A stretch of 13,509 bases of DNA, from NCBI GenBank assembly GCA_003640385.1, contig RCAB01000902.1, positions 1 to 13,509 of the forward strand, written 5' to 3'. The notes below the pieces were generated by a model. It was given only the letters and a program-made list of their open reading frames with translations, had not been told where the DNA came from and did no database searches. The stretch is from Setaria digitata (taxonomy: Eukaryota > Nematoda > Chromadorea > Rhabditida > Setariidae). Positions 1 to 8,090 of the stretch are shown here, piece after piece. The translations under genes were made by a program, and so were the position numbers. Position 1 is the first letter of the stretch. Each line of letters begins with the position of its first letter.

Positions 1-422
1 CTTGGGTCCTGTAGTTTGAGACGATAACATAATAACTATTTGTTCCCAATTTCTTATTTAAAAATTTTGTTTGCAGCACTTCTTAATAAGTCTTTATAGT
101 ATTTGATTATAAATTTAAATCAGACATGCAATCGTATCAAACAATCAACTTAAAAAAAAAAAAAAAATATTGCGAGATCCGTAACAATTTGAAATCCACG
201 TTAAGAACTTTCTTACCCGCTATTTGCCTCCTAAACCGATATTTTCAAAAAATTACGACTCCCTAATTTAAAAAAACAAGCAACTCAAAAAGAGAAATAA
301 ATAAATCTGTGCCGTTTATCATATTTCTCATTCGGCAAGAGAAATTCTGCACACTTCCATTCTAGTTATAAGCAGGCACCACCTTCGATTGTGATAATTG
401 CAACTTTATTTTCTTGGGAAAC
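1..422. other. 3' flank of the BRAT1-like gene, no gene seen
   Basis: AT-rich, non-coding in appearance on both strands. It holds a 15-base A run near 152-166 and, at its right end, the polyadenylation signal of the minus-strand gene that stops at 423. No ORF, RNA gene or repeat family was recognised. Confidence 0.6.
405..410 (-). terminator. Polyadenylation signal of the BRAT1-like gene
   Basis: The plus strand reads TTTATT, which is AATAAA on the minus strand, 13 bases after the TAA stop at 423-425. This implies a very short 3' UTR, which is common in compact nematode genes. Confidence 0.55.
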
Positions 423-3400
423 TTATAAATCATAACAGTCCTTATCAAATTCTTCCTCATCTTGCAGTGCCAAAACATTAAATATATACTCCAAATCATC
501 GCTATCCTTTTGTTGCAACGACAATCCTTTACTTCGTCCATTTAACAATTCATTCAACTCCTCGTAGCAATCTACCTCATCCTGATGTGGGTTTTTGTTT
601 AGATATGAAAAACAACTTATGTATGCAGACTGATTTGTCTATTACATATTATCAAATTACATGCACTTATATCACGCCTTTTAATGAGACATATTTGGCA
701 TATTTCTTTATAATTGTATTCTCTTTGCAGCCGTTTTTGTTTTAATTATAAACAGCGATAACGAAATTAAATAATTAATTAACCTCAAGAAATTTCATCA
801 GTAAATCCTTCAGTTCCTGATTTGTACTACCAGTGATTAAATTGGCACATAAATTAATAATTCTCCGGTGCAAAGCGATGTCTTCATCATATAAAATTTT
901 CGGTATAAGATCAAGGCAAAGCTTTTCTGTCTGTGGCAGACCATCTTGCAGCACTTGAACAGCCTCAATTCTGAAAATTAACGAACAGATACTGAAATAA
1001 AGGGCTGTGAATTATATAGTTCCATCTACTCTCTTTTGCTTAAAATTTTTAATTATAAGAAGTCTAGTATCAACTTACGGTTGACAAAAAACATGAAAAA
1101 GTAAAGTGATTAGGTCCCATGCCTAATTTTACGCTGTGTTTTTAAGATGCAACTCTTTTCTTCTTTAAATCAATTTAAGAATCACATTTTAGAATGGCAC
1201 AAACAGGAATATGAAAAGACATTATAATATTAATTACAATATTTCATATGTAATTTTTAAACCAATAGTGAGCAAACACAAATCATTTAAAAAATCAAAT
1301 AAATGTAAAAAAAAAGGAACGATCAGATCAGATTTCTTTTTCTGTTTGAAAATAATACATTACTTCTCAAAAGATGATCGGCTGCCTCTAAAAAGGGAGG
1401 AGCTTAAGCAATTGAAAAAAAAAGGGTAAAAGCAAGAAACGAAATAAAAAGAATGAAGGTATTCTGTCAAGAGATCTCTCCATGTAATGACTGCAGAAAC
1501 TGAACTGATGGCGGAACTCTAATATATTTTCCTCAGAAAAAGCAGGCAGGGATAGCTGGAGCTTAAATAAATAATTTAAGTGGATCATTGACTTCAATTT
1601 TCAGAATCCTTATAATGAAAGAATCACCTCGGTGATGAGTCAGAATCAGAGAGTAGTATATGTGCAGCCACACGGGTAACATCATCTTGATTTCCGATTT
1701 GATTTAAAAAAATCAGAGCTTCACGCCGAATATACGGTTCTTCATCATTTTTAGCCATGTCGGAAATACGTCCAGTCAGATCTAGGAAGAAATGAGCGAT
1801 TTAAGTATGTATTAACTTTACTATTACTTCTTTTAAGGTGCTTAGATAGCACATGGAAAACTATAGTATAATTCTATAAAACTACAACATATTTCTATAA
1901 CATAATTTCATAAACTGAAATTCACCATGGCCATTATATCCATATTTAACAAGCACCGTGAGATAACTTAAAGCATTATCTCTAAACTCCCATTTTGGTG
2001 AACTAAGTTTTTCGATGGCCTCTGATGCTAAAATCGGAATAATCATAAGATTCCAAGCTTCCGATTTCTGTAGTAACGCATCCAAAATCATCGCATTTAT
2101 CTGAAAATCAAATCTTTCAAAAACTTTAACTTTATAACAATAAAGTCAAACAAATATAGGAAACAGCAAATTCCAGGTGACTGACGCAATATGTGATTCC
2201 TGATCATTCTGCTAATTGTTTTTCTTTTCTTTCTCTCTACGCTGACCAAGAATTTTCAAAATTTTTTTCACTAAAAATCTTAGTAACAACTATTATAACT
2301 GCAAACTCACCATGTTACAAAATTCCAAAGCATCATACAGAGAAGCAATAGTATCGATTGATGGATTCTTAAGACTTGAAATAAATTTGATAAGTGATAA
2401 TCCATTACGTTCTTTGCGCAGTATGGACAAACCTCGATCAAAATAGCTTACTAAAAAGATAAGGAAAGAAAAGAAACATTAATTACTTATGAAATATAAC
2501 GACAAATGGACATAGGATACAAGAGAATAGAAGAACTGAAAAGAGAAAAAATCTGAGTCGTATTTATGACAATAAGGAACGGTAAAATGAAAATTAGAAA
2601 TAGCATGGGCAATAAAATTACCATTATCGAAATAATGCTCCAGCTGCACTAAATCCAACAAACGTAAGTTTGGTGTACTCCACACTACTTTGATTAGTTT
2701 TGTATGCCCTCTAAATTGTCAGCATTATTAATGCTTTACAGTGACATAGGATCGAAAATACTTCCTTCATTTATAGCTTAATTAGCTGTGGTTATTGCTA
2801 CAGCTAGTTTGAAACAATTAAAACCTCAAAACTAGGAAACAAGGACAGATATTCATATTGCACTTTTTAACTTCTATCCCAGCGTTAATCGATTAGGATA
2901 ACGGAGGAAGAGAATATAAGAGGCGCAACTAAGATAAAACCAAGCTTTTTTTTTTAAAGAGATATAACTAATGAAAGAAAAAATGAAACTATTCATTTAT
3001 TAAAACTGAATTTACAATGGTGGCTAGAACAATTATAACAACGCAAATAAAGAAAAAACTCACAAAGCAATTAACTGTAATAAAATTTCATTTCTGACAT
3101 GGACAGAACACCAGTCATTATCGAAAAATATTCTTTCATCCATTTTTTTTTGATGTCTATAAAAAGTTTTTTCATCAGCAGCAATACATATTATCTCCCT
3201 TCATAATCTAAACCAAAAATTTCTGACGAATTAAGAAGGCAGGATAATTTTGAAACATGAATTTATAAGAAACTCTATTAATGGAAATTGAGAAAGACTC
3301 AACCTAATCACTTTCTGGCGCCAACATTCTTACATAAGACTGAACAGACAACACTGTATTGCTGTCACTAAACTTGATTGCAGGATTATTTCTGAAGACC

Positions 3401-4526
3401 ATAACTTAAAGCCTCTTAAAGATTAAATTTCTTATTCCTCCCATACCACACCTTTTTCAACATTTGAACTGCAAATAAAAAAATACACAGCAATCACATT
3501 ATGCTATACTTACATAAGCTCAGCCAATAGTTTGCTAAAATGGAAATTCGTCGACATAATTTCAAGGTCAGAAATAATTATGTGTTCACTCTGACTTGTA
3601 AGACTTTTTGCCAATACGAAAATCTCTTGAGATTGTTCTGCAGATATCAAACTAGGATCATGTAATAAAAACTGTGATAATCTGAAAGAAAAAGAAAGAT
3701 ATCATTTAACATATGTTTCAAAACAATAATTATAGTATTTGCTAACATCTGAGATTCCCATCACACATGCAACTCAGCGAATTAAAGTCCAATTTAATTA
3801 TAAAAACAAACCCCAAAAACTATGAACCTTTTGCGCCATACAGAACCATTCGAATGTATATCTGGTGAAATGGCCATCTTCAACAACTCAACAATGGCAA
3901 AAGCCCAGCAAGCATTATACCTTCTTTCAAATATTTTGTCCAAGTAGTTACATATAGTTACTTTCAGGGACAAATTAATGTCGCCACTCAGCAAATGAAG
4001 AGCTTTTTGAACCGCTTCTGAAAAAAAAAAAAAAAAAAACGAAATTCTTTTTCAAATCACAGCAAATTATGGTGAAATGTTACAATAAATGCAAATGTAG
4101 ATAGGGTACAAAAAAATATATAAATGCTCAAAAAATCCTCTTGTAGTATAATGAATGACTGATTATATGGTCACGTGGTATATAACTATAAGAAGTATAT
4201 TACAAAAAGAAACGTAATTCATGTTTAAGAATTCCTTTGCATTAATTTTCACCTGCTCATTTTTTTGATCAACGGTTCATGTACTTAATAAAAGAACTTC
4301 AAATTCGGAAATATGGCAGTGGTACCTTCATCTTCATAAGGAAAATCCTTTTTCTCCAACTCGTAGTAAAGCATGAACAAAGCATTCATAACTACTGCCG
4401 AGCCATCAAACGCATTACTGTTTGAAAATTGCCGAATAACATTTCTAATAAAATCACAGTCCCAGAAATTTCTGTCACCAGCAGATATTATCTAGAGAAT
4501 CACGAATAATTCGAAATGTTTCATAA

Positions 4527-4557
<31 letters not shown>

Positions 4558-5123
4558 AACAAAAACTCAAATTTAACCAAGATGCACGAGAAAATAAACC
4601 TTGATTGTAGCTAATTTTATTGCATCACCTTTTTTTTCTGAATTAATCAAATGTCATTCGCATTATACTTCTCCACACATAAAAAAGTTCACCTCTTTGA
4701 TTAAACTAAGATGAATAAAATAGAAGTTGTTTTGGTTTGATAGCTTGTCCGCTCCAGATTTCAATGACTGAATTAATGCATCATTCGTATCGTTTCCTGA
4801 AATCACTGCATCGTGCAAAATTCACTGTAAATGCCGTATATATCAGAAATGGAACCCATTATGTCACACAAAGTTTAGTGTTTTGATTCATGAATTAAGT
4901 ACAGTCAATTCGAAATTTTGATTTTAAGTCGAAACGTGAAAACTGAACCCAATCGAAAGATGATAAATCAAAACCAAAGCTTTGAATTAAGAACCACGGA
5001 AAACTAATAGCCTTTTGGTAGGGTTTTTGCCAATTTCTCAATCCAATAATCGTCATAATCCACACATGAACTTCTGACCCTTTTCAAAAACTCCCGCAAT
5101 CTGCAACTGTTATCGTCACACAT
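423..5123 (-). CDS. BRAT1: BRAT1-like HEAT-repeat protein (Integrator INTS11 partner), 11 exons
   Basis: Exons in order on the minus strand: 5123-5012, 4796-4693, 4491-4326, 4017-3828, 3681-3514, 2710-2622, 2450-2311, 2100-1926, 1781-1628, 970-784, 581-423. Phases agree at every junction, total 1644 nt, 547 aa. The protein is helical throughout, as expected for HEAT repeats. Residues about 359-370 (KWEFRDNALSYL) and 397-405 (PYIRREALI) match the human BRAT1 segments CWEVRDSALEFL and SYVRASAVTAM in order and spacing. Near the N-terminus DDYWIEKL resembles human DDTCLEKL. The C-terminus reads FDKDCYDL, close to the human end EADCY, a tail I recall as inserting into the INTS11 active site. In animals BRAT1 is an ATM/BRCA1-associated protein that binds INTS11 and INTS9; the cellular role here is inferred. 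It is shorter than human BRAT1 (821 aa). The first junction needs an unusual GC donor. Start chosen: ATG 5123, which lies 17 bases after a trans-splice-like acceptor. Confidence 0.77.
971..1627 (-). other. Large intron (exon 9 to 10) of the BRAT1-like gene
   Basis: A 657-base intron bounded by the donor AG|GTGATT after 1628 and the acceptor tttcag before 970. It joins phase 2 to phase 1 exactly. Short ORFs on both strands inside it are lysine- or phenylalanine-rich translations of AT-rich sequence and resemble nothing known to me. No RNA gene or repeat was seen. Confidence 0.7.
2711..3513 (-). other. Largest intron (exon 5 to 6) of the BRAT1-like gene
   Basis: 803 bases between the strong donor AT|GTAAGT (after 3514) and the acceptor ttag (before 2710). 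The flanking exons already join in frame, so no missing coding exon is required. I see no ORF, tRNA-like fold or inverted repeat worth naming within it. Confidence 0.65.
4021..4039. repeat. A19 homopolymer acting as polypyrimidine tract
   Basis: Nineteen A on the plus strand read as T19 on the minus strand, immediately followed by the CAG acceptor of exon 4 of the BRAT1-like gene (exon starts at 4017). The run probably serves as its polypyrimidine tract. Confidence 0.8.
4532..4559. repeat. A28 homopolymer in an intron
   Basis: Twenty-eight consecutive A on the plus strand, in the intron between exons 2 and 3 of the BRAT1-like gene, about 40 bases upstream of that intron's acceptor. It is the longest simple repeat in the window and its length is likely variable or imprecisely assembled. 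Confidence 0.9.
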
Positions 5124-5140
5124 TACGCCTTAGATGAAAT

Positions 5141-5142
5141 CT
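5141..5142 (-). promoter_or_regulatory. Probable trans-splice (SL) acceptor for the BRAT1-like mRNA
   Basis: The minus strand reads gtctttccag followed by 17 bases and then ATG at 5123. There is no upstream coding exon to cis-splice to. A pyrimidine-rich acceptor this close to the start codon is the usual sign of spliced-leader addition in nematodes. The position is seen; the trans-splicing is inferred. Confidence 0.5.
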
Positions 5143-5581
5143 GGAAAGACTTTTAATAAAGTAAACTGACCAAGTCTAAATAAAATTTGCACCCAGCGAA
5201 ATCCTTTTGTTTTTCAACACTCGAGCACCTTACCCAAACTCAGGTGACAACATAAAAATACAAAATTACAATTTGATAATACTTTTAAATATACTCTTGC
5301 TTTTTCACTAGTTGCTGAAAAACCTTAACAAACTAGAATTGTCAAAACATTTACATAAGATACTTTTCATTCAGTATCCAACAGCATTCATTACTACTTT
5401 AGTAATTCTTTAAAGTATTTTACACAACTGAAAGGAATCTCAGCGTCTACGCACGAATTAGGAGGGACAACGTTTCATATTATCATTCTTTATTTACCAT
5501 TTAAAAACAGTAAATCAATAAAACACGTAAAACAGAAATTTGAGAGAATTTTGTAAAAATCAAAACGAATATTTTATGTGC
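5143..5581. other. Spacer between EARS2-like and BRAT1-like genes
   Basis: About 440 bases, AT-rich, with a minus-strand AATAAA at 5494-5489 near the EARS2-like stop and a trans-splice-like acceptor at the BRAT1-like end. No ORF of note on either strand. The arrangement is compatible with a polycistronic transcript, but the gap is longer than the roughly 100-base gaps typical of C. elegans operons. Confidence 0.5.
5489..5494 (-). terminator. Polyadenylation signal of the EARS2-like gene
   Basis: The plus strand reads TTTATT (AATAAA on the minus strand), about 88 bases after the TAA stop at 5584-5582. It supports ending the gene with the short second exon rather than extending it further. Confidence 0.5.
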
Positions 5582-6953
5582 TTAATCCAACAACATGTGA
5601 CTGAATTCGTCGAAAATACGAAAAAATTTAACAATATCGAAGTCATTCAAACAATCAGCACCGGTTTTAGCTTCACGAATATTTATTAGTGAATGGGCTA
5701 AGGATTTTATAATTAGCTTAATTTTCACTCCTAAAATGAAAAAAAATTATGGTATTTTTATATCTAAGAAAACAATAATTCTCATGTTCATTTCAAGTGT
5801 TTGTTTTTTGAACGATCTGAAGCAATCAAAATCATCTTTCTGGGATCGGTTTTGGTAAAAACTCGTTCTTCGTTATTGAATTAGAGAACTCCATGTCATT
5901 AAAAAAATTTTTACCACACATATCTAAGAGTCTTACTTCTTCATCTAATTCAAGCTCTTGCTCCAGCAGTGTTTCCTGTTTTCCTGGTTTCATTAAGTTA
6001 TAAGTATTGAGCAATAATGTATTAGTAGCAATAGTATTAACATCAAAATGAGCAACCATTTCATCAATACTATACAAACGACCAACGGAGCTCTTTCGCA
6101 AGCCACGACGGGCTAATAAAAAGTTTAGAACTGATAGTTCGTCAATGGAAGCATATGTTCTAACATAACTTCGTGCGCTACTATACGTCAGCAAGCGCGA
6201 ACCACTGCGAAGTCGTAGACTTCCAATATTTATAAATATTGGCATACACCATTCCAACGCATTATAAATGGGAAGTTGCAGGAAATCGAGAGGAGAGGAA
6301 GTAACGTGATGGCTCGCGGAAAGAGTGTGACCGTCCACAGTATCGGCAAAAAATGATGTTGGCGTAAAATCTGGCCTTAGCAATAAATAATCAGTAGCGG
6401 GCAAACGTTTGGACAACTTGCCTTGTACTACATCTTGATACTGGTATGTTCGATCAGATATTCTTAGACGAACAACATGTGGCAGGCCATCCAACGCCAT
6501 GCTTTTTGATTCACTGTGAATTTTTGTGAAACAATTTCTAGAACAAGGAAGGAGCTTTGGCGGCTCCTTTTTCGTTGGATCCATTTCTTTCCATGTGTCA
6601 CCGCAACAGAAACATCGATACGCTAAACCTGTATCGATCAGACGTTCTACTGCATCAGCGTATGTTTTCAAACGTTTCACAACCGAATAAGGAGCAAATG
6701 GTCCACCAGTTCCAGGTCCTTCATCTCTTTCTAGTCCGTATCGATCCAAAAGCGCCTCAATTTTCCTACCTCGTGGCTGTCTTCCATGTTTGTTCAGACC
6801 CAGCTGAAGAATAAATTTACCATTGTTAGCCCGAGCAAACAAGAAATTATACAGTGCTCGTCGTAATCCTTCCAGAGACAAATGATCACCGCTGATTCGC
6901 ACTACCAAACGAATTTCCTTGGCCATTCTCGAATCATATGATAAACAACGCAT
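5582..6953 (-). CDS. EARS2: EARS2-like protein: glutamyl-tRNA synthetase fold lacking catalytic motifs
   Basis: Exon 1 is 6953-5915 and exon 2 is 5730-5582. The split glycine codon gives 395 aa. If unspliced, the first ORF alone runs to 5832 (373 aa). The family match is clear: residues 28-41 (EGLRRALYNFLFAR) equal the helix after the HIGH motif, and the EGPGTGGPFAPY and AYRCFC segments match mitochondrial EARS2. Exon 2 (VKIKLIIKSL to LNDFDIVKFF) aligns with the helical domain after the catalytic core. Yet the APSPTG-HxGG segment is replaced by GDHLSLEG (22-29), the EDTD segment by GLNK (52-55), and the KLSKR loop by SGSRLLTYSS (250-259). EARS2 proteins are about 500 aa, so most of the anticodon-binding cage is absent. 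Glutamylation activity is therefore unlikely; a tRNA- or protein-binding role is possible. No strong mitochondrial presequence is visible. Start: ATG 6953, or ATG 6926 giving MAKEIRL. The long intact frame argues against a pseudogene. Confidence 0.82.
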
Positions 6954-7026
6954 TGCAAATATAAACTTTTACATAATTCGAAGATTTAGCCAATTAGAAC
7001 TACTCAATCCTTCCAGCTGAATCAAT

Positions 7027-7028
7027 CT
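7027..7028 (-). promoter_or_regulatory. Acceptor site ahead of the EARS2-like start (trans-splice or 5' UTR intron)
   Basis: The minus strand reads aaaattgtttcag, a near-ideal nematode 3' splice site, leaving a 73-base leader (7026-6954) before ATG 6953. No upstream donor exon is obvious, so spliced-leader addition is the simplest reading. Confidence 0.45.
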
Positions 7029-7471
7029 GAAACAATTTTCACAAGTTCCAATCAGTAAAGCCATCATTATTAATACACATAATGACCCTGCTTGGTAAGA
7101 AACAAATTTTACAATCTATTAATGAAGCCCAAGCTAAAATAAGATGTTTGACCTTACATACGATCTAAAACCATACCACAACTTCATACCATTACAACAA
7201 TCTTGCAGAAAGCAGAAAAAAATTCGTCAAGAAATCATGCAGAAAATCACCACGGAAGAAGCGATCTCAGGAATATTCCAAAGCCCATTTACATGAAAAT
7301 TCTTAGTACCCAATTTGCGCAGATTGCTATGTGTTAAGTTAAAGCACTAATACTTGAAAATAGTCACAATCAAAAGTAAAAAAAAAAAAAAACTGAGACA
7401 CTTAAATCATTTATGTCCTCATCGATGAAAACCTGCAATAGAACAAATAATGACTATAAAACGCTATATAC

Positions 7472-7533
7472 CACTTGTAATACTTCCAGATATAACTCTA
7501 GGGGCATCTTTCCGACGTCTAAGTTTTATTGAA
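7472..7533 (-). other. Unassigned exon-like segment
   Basis: A strong acceptor (catttttcag) precedes 62 bases with higher GC than its surroundings, open in one frame. The encoded peptide is SIKLRRRKDAPRVISGSITS, followed by the donor-like G|GTATAT. A further acceptor (attgcag) lies 39 bases on, after which the frame reads GFHR and stops at 7421-7419. A 39-base intron is very short. I do not recognise the peptide and could not link it to an upstream start; it may be chance or part of a 3' UTR. Confidence 0.2.
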
Positions 7534-7775
7534 CTGAAAAATGAAGAATTTCTTCATTGATATTAGTTCCATGTCTAAAATCTACTTTAATGACAGTGAA
7601 AAGTAAAAATCAAAATTCTTCTAGATAACTCGCAGTCACGCGGAAACAAAAAGAAATATGAGGTCTTTTACAACATATGGTTTTATTCATGAATTGCTGA
7701 AGAAACAAAGAGTGAACAAATTCAAAGGGTCAATAATTTTACTAAAATACGTCCTGTGCATCTAAAAGTTCAAGA

Positions 7776-7781
7776 TTTATT
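7776..7781 (-). terminator. Candidate polyadenylation signal for RBM28
   Basis: First AATAAA on the minus strand downstream of the RBM28 stop at 8091, about 310 bases away. Nearer variant signals are possible. Confidence 0.3.
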
Positions 7782-8090
7782 TCTTTGTTTACAAATACAT
7801 TGCAAAATATGAACTGTTCTTCCACCATTTATGTTTTAACTTGCCATATACGACAAAATAAAATTGATAATGATCCTATTAAAGATTTGTTTCTAACTTG
7901 AAGATTCTCGTAATTGCTCACGTATTTCAGAATTATTTTTCCATATGTACGTAAGCCTTTTTTTCAGACAAAAGTAAATTTATAACAGTTCCGCTTCTAG
8001 AGAAGTTAGGAAGATGGACAAGATAACAAACTCTTGCCGAAACAATTTTCGAGCCAAATTTAAACTCGATAGCTTAAAGCACTCATGAAA

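Larger units (their letters stand above)
6954..8090. other. Spacer between RBM28 and the EARS2-like gene
   Basis: 1.1 kb, AT-rich, without an ORF longer than 60 codons on either strand. It holds a minus-strand AATAAA at 7781-7776, a 14-base A run around 7379-7392, one weak minus-strand exon candidate near 7472-7533 and a strong acceptor at 7027-7028 ahead of the EARS2-like start. Otherwise nothing was recognised. Confidence 0.5.

Noticed and set aside
1211..1597. Short ORFs on both strands inside a BRAT1-like intron
   Set aside because: Low-complexity lysine- or phenylalanine-rich products, no domain, and the flanking exons join in frame without them.
4532..4559. A28 run as the poly-A tail of a retrocopy
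   Set aside because: No coding remnant precedes it and no target-site duplication is visible; ordinary intronic homopolymer.
6395..6420. KLSKR sequence in the EARS2-like protein (residues 179-183)
   Set aside because: It looks like the KMSKS-class motif, but it lies before the DYLLLRPDFTPT segment, about 70 residues ahead of where the family's KLSKR loop sits. The true position reads SRLLTY.
6557..6814. 85-codon plus-strand ORF
   Set aside because: Lies wholly antisense to the EARS2-like coding exon, whose minus-strand frame aligns with a known family.
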